A stretch of 64,000 nt of DNA from Sclerotinia nivalis. Lineage: Eukaryota; Ascomycota; Leotiomycetes; Helotiales; Sclerotiniaceae. Position numbers and translations under genes: made by a program. The notes below the pieces were generated by a model. The model was given only the letters and a program-made list of their open reading frames with translations, had not been told where the DNA came from and did no database searches. The stretch covers positions 2,788,001 to 2,852,000 of the forward strand of contig JAPEIS010000005.1 of assembly GCA_029531795.1 (NCBI GenBank). The letters are read 5' to 3'. Of the stretch, positions 1 through 13,124 are shown one piece after another (within the stretch, counting starts at the first letter, position 1; each line of letters begins with the position of its first letter).

Positions 1-44
1 AAGATTTAACACACCCCGCCCTTTTTACTTCAAAATTGGATATG

Positions 45-76
45 GAGCCTGAGAGCCTGAGAGCCTGAGAGCCCGA
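45..76. repeat. 8-bp tandem repeat, four units
   Basis: Four adjoining copies of GAGCCTGA; the last copy has one change (GAGCCCGA). It is a minor low-complexity tract with no gene next to it. Confidence 0.8.
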
Positions 77-3000
77 AGACCTGGTTCCCATAGTTGATGT
101 CACCGAATATGAAGACTGGAGTCTCTGCGGTGCAACCAACACATCTTGTCTGTTGTCTGTTGAGTAACTTCTTACTCGTCAACAAGAACAGCGTCTAAAG
201 ATAATGGTGCTCATCGAGGTATCTGATCGACAATATAAGCAAGGAAAATTAGATGTGAAATTATTTTACTGTAGAGGGCATTTGGAAGTAGTCTTACAAG
301 GAGCAAGGGTTTTGAATATTGATTATAAGATCAAAGTAGTATTGTGTGCAATGGCTCCGAGTAACAATAACAAAATATATTCGTATTCAATCAATATATT
401 GGACAGAAAACGATAAATCTGCGATTATCTTTCCTAGATGATACTGTAAACCAGCCTCAGTGGGGTAATTTGCCTTGCAGATGAATATGCCGATGGTAAG
501 ATAGCTGTACTGGACGAAAAATTGCAGGAGAAGGGGGATAAATACACGTACTATTCGGGAATACATCCTCACTGGTATCCAAAGCCAACATCACCGTAAC
601 ATTCTTAATGATAATGGAGGACATTCATTTCTTCATTTCTCCATTTCTCCATTTCCCCATTTCCATCCTATTTAGTTCCCCACTATTCAATTCCCCAAGC
701 TTACATCAAATCAATATCATCTCAATCACATCCAAAACAATAAACGCTAAATACGAAAAAAATCCCAAAAAATCCAAAATCCAACCAAATGTTGCACCCC
801 AAACTCGGCTATCATATCATGTCACATTTCGCAACCTCAATCCCATCTACTGCTATCACATTTATCAAGCTCCCACCAACTCCCGCAAACTGATATGCTG
901 GACCCCGCACGCACGTACGCATGCGCGCACAACAACAACAACGCATCGCATCTTGATTCATCGTGCTATGTAAGACTTACGGTATTTTGCACCGCATCTT
1001 CGCATATCATCACATGGATATGGTATATATTCCAGCTCATCGCATCCCATCCCATCCCATCCTTCTCTATGCAACACCAACGCCCAATGCCGAAGCCTAT
1101 CCCAATGCCAATCCCATCCACAACCTTACATATACTCTGTACAATGCATACCCGAACCCGGCAAATATTCACCTGTCACGACTCGATCTCGGCACAAATC
1201 ACGTACCTAGGTTACCTACCTACCTAATCAGCACGCCAAATAACCCCGATGCCCTTCACCGTCCATGATACTTTTTCCTAACCTCCTTATTTTGATCACT
1301 TGTCACATTTTTCCTTTCTTTCTTTTCCCTTTCCCTTCCCTTTCCTTCCATATATCCATCTACCCTCCGCAATACCTTCCAGAACTCACACCGTCCCTTA
1401 AACCTAAACCCGGGTACCGGGGAATTCCCAAACTATACTAATCACACCAGTAGCCAGCACATACATACATATATACATACATACAAAATCCGAGTGAAAA
1501 CCCGCAATTCCCATGACCAATTCCCCATCCCTCCCTCCAAAAATCCCCAAAATTCTAATGATTCCCTCCAATTCCTTGGCGCGCGACATAAGCTACACAC
1601 CGTAGCGCAAATCCCACCTCGTCCATTATCGCCCAGACATGAAAATAATCATACCGTATAAACAAATGAAACGCATAGAATCAATCGATCCAATATCTTT
1701 CCTGCAGTTACATATTCCTCATTCTCCATGCATAAAGATTGTCCATCGACTCCGCAACCAACGGGTACACAAAATCACATATTTGCATGCAAACTGCCTT
1801 CCGAAACAACGTCTAGATCTTCCACTTTCATATCCATAACCGAGTCGGTCGCTCGTGAACATGACACCATCTTTCTCGTAATTAACAATAAAATACCTAG
1901 ACAGATAGACCAACGAATTTCCCGAGTCTCATCGGAAAGACCCTCGAGAATTTGGTAAATTAATTCGACTTTTTGTGTGTTTATATCCGAGATATATCCC
2001 TTCATGTATGTTGCAATTTTGGCATACCGCATTCAGTGCATTCATTGCAATGACCCGTCAAAAATTTTCATGTCATGACTAACTGACGGACTGACTCATG
2101 AGACGAAACGAGACAAATCGAAGCGGACGCGACGGCTATGCACAGGAGGATACTGTAGATAACCATTCTCTCTCTACGGAGTAAACCCCCAAGCTCCACT
2201 CATCCAAGCGTTCATGTGAAATTTCAAAGCAGAGTCATGTAGAAAGCCCCTTGCTGCATATCGTGTATTTCCCCATCATCCAATCCTTTTCCAGGAATCG
2301 TAGAGATTCTTGAATGCGGCCCGGTGTTGGATTCCAGACCTGGGGAAATGTAGAGGGATTTGCTATGCTCGGCTCTTGCGGTAAGCTGAGATTTTACAAA
2401 GACTTTTGTCTGGGACGTGGATGCTGCTGCTGAAGGTAAAGATGTGGGATGTGAGATGTGTGTTACCATGAGAATGTGGATTAGATTGTCTTCCCCGAGA
2501 TATTGAAATCTTGGATGCCTAACGGATGGAAGGAACTTTTTGATGGTTTGCCTTATATTTTTCTTTCTTGCGCTTGGGCCGGGAGATGGGAAAGTTCTAA
2601 TTTATAGAATAATTTTTCGGCATGGATAATTCCCGAGTCCTGAAAGTGGGAGATGGAGAGAGGAAGATAGAAATACATCTGTGTTTGCGGATGCGCTTTT
2701 GTTTGTATAAAATGTTTGTATGTGGAATACATACATCTCATTCTCCATGATCCATTATCATCCCAATTAACCTTCATACCCGTAGAAAGAAAAAAGAAAA
2801 AAAAATTGAAACTCCCTAATCCTGCGAGTAATTTTCCAGTAAAAAGTTCCCTCCTTTCCAACATGCATTGCACCATTCATTTGATAGAACGCCTTCCAAT
2901 TTCCCTGCCTGCTCTGCCTTTCCTAATGATTTCCCAATTTCCCGTCCGTTGCTGGATATGTAATGTATAAAAGATGTCCTACTCCATACCCAATTTCCCA

Positions 3001-3310
3001 TTCCCTATGCCATCCATTTCCTTTGCTCCATACCATTGTTATTCTTTGCATTTCCCAATAAACCATGCGCTAGAGACCTTTGTGTCCAACATACTGTACA
3101 AACATATGTAAGCGTGAGAAGTATGCCGGGCCAGTAATGATCCAGAAAATTCTTCGCCTCTTTCGCTCCAAGTTCCAATTGATCCGATACTATTCTTTTT
3201 CTTTTCGTTCTTTTCTGTTCTGTTTATTCTTTCGTCGTTCCCGGTTTTCGTCGTCATACATAATAGGATGGATGAGGGCCACGTCCGAATATGAGCGAGC
3301 CAATGATTCA
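77..3310. other. Intergenic, no supportable gene
   Basis: Only short open frames occur here, and both strands are about equally open. The stretch is rich in pyrimidine runs (CATCCCAT around 1040-1065, CCCTTTCC around 1325-1345) and CATA/ATAC microsatellites (around 1460-1490). I see no splice-linked reading frame that looks like a protein. Confidence 0.5.
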
Positions 3311-3811
3311 TCATACATGAATTCGAGCCGTTTTCTTCGTGATTCTGGAGTACCATTCTGGCATCTCTCCCACATGTTTACAGTCTCCTAAAGTTTTGTT
3401 AGTAAGTGGAAGATATATCATTTCGTGTTCGATCCAAACGGTCTAGACTTGAAGGAAGTTCCGTCCAGGAAGTGAAGGAGGGGTTCTACTAACCACACAT
3501 TTCTGATTCGCCCAACCTATAAATATCCACAATTAGTATAATTGATTCGGAGAAAATTGGTACACGATATTTGTTGAAAGACACAAGAGCTGAAATGCGT
3601 ACCTAAACTCTACGGCCACAACATTGGGTGGACAGCGGCGATGTGTCGTCTCATAATTGATACACCATGCCCGCACAGTATAACGAACGTGACCTATTAA
3701 GCAATAGAAACTTTGTTAGTCTAGTTCGTCAATACATACATAGAATTCCTACAACCAAAGAAAAAATAACCACTAACCACAACGAAACTCAACCTGAGTA
3801 TAATCGCACAT
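3311..3811 (-). CDS. Small cysteine-rich conserved protein, 4 exons, 74 aa
   Basis: The gene is rebuilt from four short exons: 3811-3778, 3693-3603, 3516-3494 and 3387-3311. All three introns (84, 86 and 106 nt) are GT-AG. The frame stays open across every junction and gives 74 residues. The N-terminus reads MCDYTQVEFRCGHVRYTVRA, followed by WC, a HRRCPP segment, RLGE and a CGDC pair. The spaced Cys/His residues (C2, C11-G-H, C22, the Cys of RCPP, CGDC) suggest a small zinc-ribbon-like fold. I associate the MCDYTQVE-CGH-RCPPNVVA pattern with small uncharacterised proteins of Leotiomycetes; that is memory, not a search. No function is known to me. The last exon is the least certain: the adjacent frame is open for about 60 codons, but only the chosen frame joins in phase and yields CGDC. 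No exon is long enough to appear as an ORF of 60 codons or more. Confidence 0.72.
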
Positions 3812-6800
3812 TTTCACCGTTTGGAAAAGGGAAATGCTTTGAGTAGAGGATATAGTTGAAAGATTTATCTCAGCCTCGGACCAGGATATGCCTTTTCCTT
3901 ATCGAGTATTGTGATCGGAGTAAGAAAGGAACGAATGACCGTAAGGGTTCGAGTCTGTGAAGTTGTCTTTTGTTGATGAGTAGAAGGTTAAGAGGATATC
4001 TTGTTTATTATGTAGGTAGTTGTCGGTTGTGGAGTTGGGTAGAGGAGGGGAAGCAAGTTGGGTTTGATGTAGAGAAAATCTGATGGACTTTTTTCTTTCT
4101 AATAAAAGGTTTCCAGGTCGAGAACGAGGTGCGAATACATATGTACAAATAGCTCACCAAAACATGCACCCCTCGATCTAAGGTTCCACCCGGTTGATTC
4201 GGGCCATTAGGTTCAAAAAAGATTCACACGGTGTGGTCTTCCGGGGTAGGCTCGATATTGTAAGGGAGTGCTAGGATAGTCCTCTTGTGATTTTAGCTTT
4301 TTTCTATTAATTGATTAGTCTTAACTTGATAGAGTATTATTCCAGAAGAGGCCTCTTTTATTTTTAAATGACGGTTAATTAATATGAAAAAAATGACATG
4401 GTAACACGAGTGGCTTTTTTCAACCTTTTTTTTTTTTTCTCTCAAGAACCAAAAGTGGTAGAACAGGGTTGAGAACAATAGTAGGCGTAGGCACAGATAT
4501 ATTTGAGATAGTCTGCAGGGGACGAGCGAATGCCGGTCGACATCAAAACTTCAAGGGGGTTCATTAAAGCCAAGAGGTGAATATGATGATTTTACTGGTT
4601 GACTCTTCTGGTAGGTCGATCTAGTGGTTTTCATAACACGTGGAAGCCTTAACTACTGATTAACTACAGCAGCATGGGTGATGGGTTTACGCCGTATAGC
4701 ACTAACCGAACAATGCTAAATACTACTAGGTATAGAGAGAAGTATGCCTTTGAGAATCGTTTGTCTTTGGCCTTGTCTCAGAATAGGTAAGAAGTGGATA
4801 TTTTCATTTGGCATTGGCATCGAGGCCCCATTTTTAGAGATTTCTCCGTTAGGAAAATGGATCCTACTCAAGAGATCTTTTGGGGGTGACAATGCAAGCG
4901 CTAAGTATCAGACAAATTCTCCTAGAAAATAAATATACGTTTGTGTTGAGAAGTGACAAGTGGACGGGTGAAAGACGGGGCCAGGACTCAAGACCTCAGG
5001 AGGGTTTAAACTTCAAGGTCGCTTGCTTGGCCTGTTGAGGTGAGTATTTTGGCAAACACACAAACAATCTAATCTTCAAGCGCCCTCGGGTGAATTCAAC
5101 CGATAGGACAAGAGTCAGAACTCGGGAGTATCCCAAAAGGCAATCGTAGCCTAAGACTTGTCGCGAAATAGATCCACATCCACATCGATAAATAGTCAGA
5201 CAGAAGTTTTAGAAGTACGATACCGAGAAGTTCCAGGTTCTCATTCTGGCGGCATTCAAGTTGGAAAAATTTGCCATCTCCCAAGCTGCTCCGTTTCTAG
5301 GGGGTGTGGAGAGGATATGTCGGGCCATTACCATATTGCTGGGTCTTAAGACCCCGTAACAATATCGGGCTTTGGACCCTAGAAGACACAACTAGATGAG
5401 GGTAGCAGTCAAGAGGCAACATTCTTATTCTGGTTTTAGAGGAAATGGTGAACATTCTACAGTCTGCACCCATCATTCATTGCTATCGTCGATGTGCATG
5501 AGGACTTTGGGCGTTTAACCACTGCATCTTCAGGTAGGAAGTCCAAGTTCTGCTTGAGAGTCTGAGCAGCGGCGCAGTAGCCTTGCCATAGCCAAGTATT
5601 TTCCTGTCGGTAGTTAAATGCTGATCGGAGATCAAATGCTCATAATTAAGCCGATCGTGGGCTTACATTAGCCCGTAGCGTTGCCTACCCTGGAGTTGCT
5701 CGTAACTTCGTACAGGATAGATGTCATGGCCACTATAACCCGCACATAGGTGTTAGGGTCAGGCACTAATAGAAGTTCATCAGCGCATGGCTTCGCTGCT
5801 ATATTGTAGCGGCATCACACTAAGAAGATTAGCGTGATGGGCAATGTATTGTTTCTCAAGTAGTAATCGAGAACTCAAAAAGTTGGACAGAACGTTCTAT
5901 CGTTCCATCGAAGGGTCCAACAGTTGGTCTAGGGTTCTTATCTGTTGCATATATGAAAGTCAAATGTATCGGTGTAATTGTTTCCACTACCTCAGCCTCC
6001 ATCGTTTTATCGTTTATAACTAAGCATGAACCTACAAGTAGAGTAGCGATACTAGCCTACAAGGTAATTAGAAATCTGCTGAGATCACTAATAAAGTCCG
6101 GAGTATCTCGTAGACCCGTAAGGATGATCAAGCTAGAAGACTTTATAAGTGGAGATTCTTACTATGCCATGCGGCATCGCCCGGTTTGCCTTGGAAGATT
6201 TTGAATAAACTAGGACAAGGCCAGCTGAGATGGAAATTAATAAAATTGTACTTACGCAAGTAGGAAGATTTTAAACTTTCTTGGAACTTGCAATTTTAGC
6301 TGAATGACTTCACCCCAAAATGAATAGTTATCGGTTAACCCTATCATATAGAAAGATAAACGCCTAAGTTGAGACTTGTAAGCTGCAAAATCTAGCATTA
6401 TTGAGAGTGTCTGGACTCTACTAGCATGTAGTCGAATAATAGTAGTGTGACCTAACTTACGAGTTTCATTTTGATCCTGACCTAAAAAGTATCAAAATAA
6501 CATTGGCACCACGATCAACCACCGACGTTATGGTGAAATACATTCAAATGAACTCGGGCATTCATGAAACCTGAACCATGTGGCTTCTGAGATTCAGTAC
6601 TGACTTGACTCTTTTCTCACTCTCCTCCTACATCTCAAATTTCGCCCCCAACACCTACTATACCAGAAACCAAACTCTGTCCACTGACACGACCGAAAAT
6701 AGACACGTCAGAATGATAGCAAAAAGGAGTTCCCACTTGTATGATTCTATTATCAATAAGCAGGTACCCTGCGGACAAAATTCATCCGCAACTCTTTTTA

Positions 6801-9800
6801 TGCATCAGCAACGCCTTAGATGATATGAAACAAAGGCCAAGAAATCCCACTTTTCTCCAAGAACTCAGTTGCGCACCGTTGATCTGCCAAAGATGCGTCC
6901 ATCAATGCGCGTCAAGGAACGAACCGAGAGTTTATCAGCGACTCAAGCCCGGTACCCGTATTTCGAATATAATATGAGGAACCAATGTGGAGATCATAAT
7001 ATACCTGCCCAATTTCACCTTTGCACATCAGAAACGCCCGAAAAGGGTGTAGGAGGATAAGCTGCGGTCAACTGCCGCGCCAGGTGGTGCAACAAAAACC
7101 CGATTGCCGAAGTGACGATATGAACCTTGGAGCATGCGTATGCTCTCCAGATCTCCAGATATGGATGGCGTGTTCTGTCTCTCTTCATCAAGGATCATCT
7201 GCGCGAAACAGCCTCATATCGTTCTCTTAATCTATAGACGTTTTAGTTCTAGATGCGGACGATTAGAACCGCAAGGCGCATATAGCCACAAGAGTATTAG
7301 TCGCGCTTTATCAACAAGGGATGTCGATATGGCAACATAAAATCAAGAACTTTGGAGGAATCAGGATTAAGTTGGTGGCATGATCTTTAAATTGTGAAGC
7401 CTCGTTCCACCTTCAGAGTATTCCAAGGTAGATAAACCATCATCCCACAGTTGTAGAATATAGTAAAGACACTGGGATTTGGAAGTCTAGAACTTTGCAT
7501 TCGGTAATTCCTTTCAGTGCAATTAATCCCATGTTTTGTTGTTATCCTCATGCCTGCTGAACCGGGCTGGGTGATATGAGATGGTACGACAGGTACATCA
7601 AGAGGCTATTCCAATATTGAAGCCGATACTATAGGTAGGGAAGGGACCTGTTTGCAGCAGCTATTTTCGTATACAAAATTCCCGTAATACGTATACCGGC
7701 CCAGTCCGTCTTGAAACAAGCAAACGTCGTTGCCATCTGCGCCAAAACCTGCTCCAAGAGGGGGGGGGAAAATACACTCTCTCCAAACTCTGTGAACAGT
7801 AAACTCTAATAATAAAGCTCAGCTCTCATCAATTGTGTCGATTCATGACATAGAGCAATGAACAGACAATACAGGGATACCGAGTCAGTAACTAATATAT
7901 AACTTTAGCATAGGGTTATACAGAACCCAGCGCACAATGTTTATTTGTCTCAGCTAGCCTTGCATTCAATATCTTGGCATCTAGATGTATGGCAGATAGT
8001 AACTTGGGTACCATTCTAATTTGCAGGTACATATGTACTTGGTAAGGGTTCAGCCCCACAAGCTCCCGTTTGGGTTACATTTGGCTTTCCCCTCTTGCAT
8101 CATAATCTCCTGCACCCCGCAAAAACATCCTCTTTGGGATGTTGATGTTACCTTGCTTCGCCACTGCGTGCAGTATATACACACGAGTGCAACACAATAC
8201 TAGATAGATACTTTTGCGAGACAAAAACTCAATGATTCCTCGTTAAAACAACTCAATTCATGCTTCGAGAAAGTCTAGGTAATTGAAAAATGCCAAGTTG
8301 CGATTGTATTTCTTCATTACCAAAGCATTTCCTTAATAGTTGATCGTAAACGATGCCATTCTGAAGTTCAAGCACCGGTTCCACGGTCTAGATTGTTGAT
8401 CGCAACATTACTGATCCCTCAATATTCACTTGTCCACTTCTGGCCATGGAGTCAATCAGTGATCTCATCGCTGCACAGATCTAGACCCAAGAGTCTCTAG
8501 TCGTGCAGCCATAAAGGATAAAACTCCGAACGCTAAAATCGGTGTTAAGAAAAGAAGGTGAAACCTTAAAAATGGGGTAGTTTGATCATTAAGAATGATT
8601 ATTCTCTAGCGTGAGGACTTTTATACTTTCTGCCTGCATAAACTTTTTCTGCCGCCGCGATCACTGCGCTCTTTTCTAAGTGTGTCTCAAAATACATTCC
8701 TATATATCACGAATTATTACTGACTTTCAAGGTGCTATCAACCTCGGGAACTAATTTTAACTTCCCATGATCCCATATCACATCTAACGGCACTGCCCGT
8801 CTCCAGAATCCTATCTTCCTATCCCAACCAATATCCCATGAAACCTATGGGCTCGCCCGCCTTCTCGAATGTTCTCGCCGCGTCCACTCATTTGCGAGCG
8901 AGCCCATAAAATGTCATTTCTCATTGGAAATCTTATTCCTCCATTCCCTCTCACGTCAGTCAGCCGTGGACTTGGGCTTTACCCACTCGCATCCTTATCT
9001 GTGATATCACTAGGATTAATCTATCCGCATTTAAGATGACTGATCCCAAGCGGCCAAAGCATTTTCCACTGATGAGGGTATAGTATCTCGATCACGATCC
9101 AGACCAACTTTTCAATCTCAGGTCTATGGCAGAGAGGTGGACAATAGTATTGTCCTTATGGCCGCCAACATAGGTTCGGTTAGCAGCACAACACAATGAT
9201 CCCAGGAGTGATGCGAGGCTTTGACCTGATGTTCGTTAGTGCAGATCCGGATCGTCGTGGGGTAGGAATAAGCTTTCATGCATTCCAGGAATAGACAGAT
9301 CATCTCGAAATAGAAGGTCTTTGATTACTTTGGAAAATTTCTCCCGACTCGGTTAACACCGGCCTGATATTATTGAACTCTGGAGTGGTGGTAAGACTTC
9401 TCCATAGATCGTCCTTCGGCCGAATGTTCATTCTCTGCATACCTGCCTTATGAATCCGTACTTTCCGGGACTTTACTCATGATCGGCTTCCTTTTGAATC
9501 ATAAGAACTCGTGGAATCGGGAATGCCGATTGCTGGTCTCGAGAGAGAATCCAAAGTTTTAGTTTAAGGCCCAATGAATTCTTATTTCCTGATGCCGCGG
9601 AAGATATGTTTCACTACTACACATTTTCACATCGCGGAACCCCAACCTCTCAATTTTTAACCGGAGCCCGCACGTCTGACTTTCAATCTCAGCTTTGCTT
9701 TAGATAATCCGAGATATTGTTTAAGTCTTTATTAACAGTCTCGCAATGTCCACTCTAATCAATACACTCAACCATCAACATATCATACCAACTAACGAAT

Positions 9801-10154
9801 CCTTACCACTCAAGCAACCCTTCTTGCTGTTCAGTTCGGTTTTCTAGTATAGAGAGTTATATTGCCTCTTCGTACGCTGCAGTCGCATATATGTATTCAA
9901 ATGTGTATATTGATGAGCGAAGAAGTGGGTGATGGCGATCCATTTAGATGAGAACCTAAATGCCGTTCCGTGACCCGCGACTATTTGTATCCCCACTACT
10001 TCCAATTATGCCAACGCTATGTATAATACTTGCAATTTTGCATCACCTTCCTAAGCCATCCCCCGCCGAGTATCGCCAGTCTTATAGTCTCCCTGCTCTA
10101 CGCCACAGTAGAGTCAACATCTCAGTGATGTTAGCGTATCGAGAGAGGAAATCC
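3812..10154. other. Long gene-poor stretch
   Basis: Over 6 kb show no convincing gene. Open frames are short, scattered over all six frames, and mostly begin at non-ATG codons. Minus-strand readings near 6.8-7.3 kb give a few protein-like runs of 40-57 codons broken by stops, so decayed coding sequence is possible. I could not assign them to a family. Confidence 0.45.
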
Positions 10155-10634
10155 TTACGCCGCTTCCCTAGAGCCAATATCCTTTGTAAAATCGATCCGA
10201 TACTGAACATCGATCTTCCAGGCCACCTTGTCATTCCGAGGGTACGCTTTCTTGGGCTTTGACATTTTACCAGCGGCATCGACCATTTCCCTCCCCTTTT
10301 TCAACACACCCTTCCCATCAAGAACAAGCTGTTTGGTACTAGAAGCTTCTCTCAAGGGTGCCTCGATCTTATACAGAATCTTTGCAACCACATTTGCATT
10401 AACCATACGTGCACTCAACAGATAATGTTCTCCTCCTTTGCAAAGAGCATCAAATACATTGTTTATCTCTTTCGAAGGTTGATCTGCTCATCCATGATGA
10501 TGGTGGCCGCACATGCTACCCCCTTGGAAAATCCACTTAGCTTTTGCCCCTTGACAAGTTTGAGAGCCGGTTCGTTCATGCTCGCGCATATGTGAACATT
10601 TGAACTCCGACTCCGGGTGAGAATTGTTGAACAT
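10155..10634 (-). pseudogene. Unrecognised gene with one in-frame TGA
   Basis: From the ATG at 10634 one minus-strand frame runs to the stop at 10155 and is interrupted only by a TGA at 10490-10488 (codon 49). The upstream part begins MFNNSHPESEF and has several Cys and a His run. The downstream part, 110 codons, looks like real protein (FDALCKGGEHYLLSARMVN, ANVVAKILYKIEAPL) and is lysine-rich near its end. The TGA could be a C-to-T change of CGA. It could also lie in a 36-nt GT-AG intron (GTAGCA to GAGCAG) whose removal keeps the frame and reads FQGDQPSKEINN, but 36 nt is shorter than normal for a fungal intron. I do not recognise the family. It is divergent from the DUF7918 gene, with 260 bp between the starts. 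Confidence 0.4.
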
Positions 10635-10894
10635 GCTAGTAAATTGAGAGATATTGTTTGCCAGTATTCTTTCACTTTCACTTTCACTTACACCTTCACA
10701 AATTCACTTGTCAACCTTACTTTTGCTGGTTTAAGGAATATCTAGCGTGCGATCTCACTCACTTCCTTTTCATTTACTCCGCTTCGTCTTGAATATTCAA
10801 GAGCGTCGCCTTTGGGAATTACCTCCGATCTACAACTCTTGACTCCAACGTTAACAACCAAAAACATCTACAGGCTCTTGAACAACTCGATGCA

Positions 10895-12471
10895 ATGGCC
10901 GTCCTTGACTCACTGCCTGGAATCGAGGTTACTATCTGCGTCGATGGGGAACCATTGGAGGAATACGATAACACTGAAGATGAAACGATGTTGGTGGAAC
11001 CAGAAGCACTGGATGGGAACTTTGAAGTCGCCAAACATCAACGCTCTGTGACTGTCAAGAAGTTTGTTGAATCTGAGGCGGGCAAATTCTTTACAATCAA
11101 TTGCGTTGTCAAAGATCCATACAGATATACAGGCGATTGTACCCATATTGTATTCACATGTCTCGTCGATGGCAAGGTTCTGACAGGAGGCAATGTCTTG
11201 AGCAAAGATAGACATAGAACGAATGGGTTTAGTTCCAATCGAGTGATTATGGGAAACATGTATCATGAGCAAGGTCAGGAACTGCTGCAAAGTTTGCAAT
11301 ATATCAAGGCACGCATAGGTGAGATTGGGAGAGCCGCGCGACTTTAAGTAGCATGCTAAGATGACATCAGTCGAGGACAACGCAATCTCAAGGGCCATTA
11401 ACCATAACGAAAGAGCACGTTCGATGGGGGAAAGTGAAGTCCGGGTCTTTCGAAAATTGTTCATAGGATATGTTGAGGGACCCAACAATATGACATTGAC
11501 TACTCAGACTGAGGTTCCCGAGAGCATGTTGAAGGGACAAGCGAAATCGCATAGTACATTGTAAGCCTCTAAACTCCGCCACTCACTACTCTATTATTGA
11601 AGTATCATTGACCGTTGACTAACTTTGCGAATAGGTTCGGAAAAGGGGAGGCCAAAGAAAAGGACACCTATTTGAGAATGGCATTTTGCGGCGGTGGAGT
11701 GAAGTATCCTATTACAATATTCAAATTTCAATATGGTTCGAAAGGATGGACTTGTTTCACAGAACCTCCTTTATCCATTGACTACGACTAATAATTAATT
11801 ACGCAGAGGACCTCAAGTCACTAGGAGTTATTGAAAAAAGTCCAGAGTCAGAGACTGAGCCAAAGTTTTGCTTTGTTCCTGACCCTGAGTCGGTACTCAA
11901 GCCGATAAGTGAGCCTCAAGCTCCGAAAATGCCATTATGGGACGTAATGGTAAAGGGAGAGCTCTTACAGAAGCCTTCTCATGTCGGATCAACCTCAAAT
12001 ACACCAGTAGACACATTTGTCCCTCCACTATTCAAGCAAGAACCTCAAGAGGCTGATAGTCGAAATCCCATCCCAGCGGCTCCTACACTACCCGCTATCT
12101 CTCCTAATCACGTATTGCCAATGAATCCTGCAAACTTAAACATTCAAGCTCTGAATTCGACACAAACTGGCCAGCTGTTTGGACAATTCCTGCAATATCT
12201 GCAAACCCAGGGCGGACAGCCTGCACAAGCACAAACACCTGCGCCATTCCCAGTAGATAAAACTACCGCAGCTACTCTAACTCCACCAGTATCCGCTAGC
12301 AACAACAATGGTGTCAATGTAACTACTCCAGATCCACCAATCAAGCGTGAGCAAGAACAAAATGAGAGTAGAGATCGCAAGAGGCGTCGCAAGCCAAGGG
12401 GAAAAGTCACCATCGACCTTACGGAGGATGATTCGGACGATGATATTGTGATTGATCTTGATTCGGATTGA
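10895..12471 (+). CDS. DUF7918-type protein with C-terminal SIM-like motifs, 4 exons, 459 aa
   Basis: Exons are 10895-11318, 11371-11560, 11635-11735 and 11807-12471; introns are 52, 74 and 71 nt, with branch-like CTAA/CTAAC elements. The N-terminal part begins MAVLDSLPGIEVTICVDG and continues through NCVVKD and DGKVLTGGNVL to PITIFKFQY in exon 3, which matches my memory of fungal DUF7918 proteins (about 230 residues). The middle is Gln/Pro-rich and low complexity. Near the C-terminus a basic run (DRKRRRKPRGK, a likely nuclear signal) precedes VTIDLTEDDSDDD and IVIDLDSD: two hydrophobic-acidic cores of the SUMO-interacting type. Inference: a nuclear, SUMO-binding protein of unknown biochemical role. 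Intron 3 is odd: the best GT (11736) removes three residues that family memory would keep, while the site that keeps them would be GA-AG. The start is the first ATG with the expected N-terminus. Confidence 0.82.
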
Positions 12472-13124
12472 GTCTTCGGAATGACCTTGTGATCTCTGAG
12501 GATCGGTTTTCAGCCTTCGCCTTTACGCGGAGGGTCTGGGATGTTTCTTGAACGTTCTCTGATTTTACTAGCTTTTAATTATTTCAATCTATCTAGTGCT
12601 ATTATTATTCTCGGAGGAGGTTGATCGGATAATAATAAATAATATAATAATAATACTATAACATTATTTATTATAATAGTAGAAGACTTAGTCGTATTTA
12701 GCTTAGGAGTGATCGAATATATGAATAATAGAATATTGAAGTCAGAATTGTATATATATTGAATATTGAATTTTTATCTGCTTGCTTTTTCGAAGAATTC
12801 TTTGAAGAAAATCTTCGTATTTATAGATTTTAATGAGATTCTACACTATTCTATGATTATAAATAAGATCGATTTAAATCGAATCTTATAGAATCATTTT
12901 ATATAATAAAAGGAAATAATAATCAATAGTATTCAATCTGAGAATAAGAAAATTCTATATGCTTCCATTTCATTCTATTTCATTATAAATCATTCTGGTA
13001 TGATATATAATCGAAATTTTATATAATAATAAAATTTAATAATATGAAATCATATTATTAATATATCACGTGATCATATAACCATTGGTTCGGTAAATAT
13101 TATTAAGTGATTTAATAACTTATT
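12472..13124. other. Very AT-rich flank of the transposon block
   Basis: This is the 3' flank of the DUF7918 gene followed by AT-dominated DNA with TAATAA and ATATAT runs (12640-13080). It has no reading frame. Its composition contrasts sharply with the gene before it and resembles RIP-depleted, transposon-derived DNA. No element boundaries could be placed. Confidence 0.5.

Noticed and set aside
204..416. 70-codon ATG frame near the window start
   Set aside because: No splice partner, no family resemblance and AT-biased flanks; nothing distinguishes it from a chance frame.
10910..11488. 192-codon open frame on the minus strand
   Set aside because: It lies antisense to exons 1-2 of the DUF7918 gene, whose frame and introns are coherent; it is a shadow.
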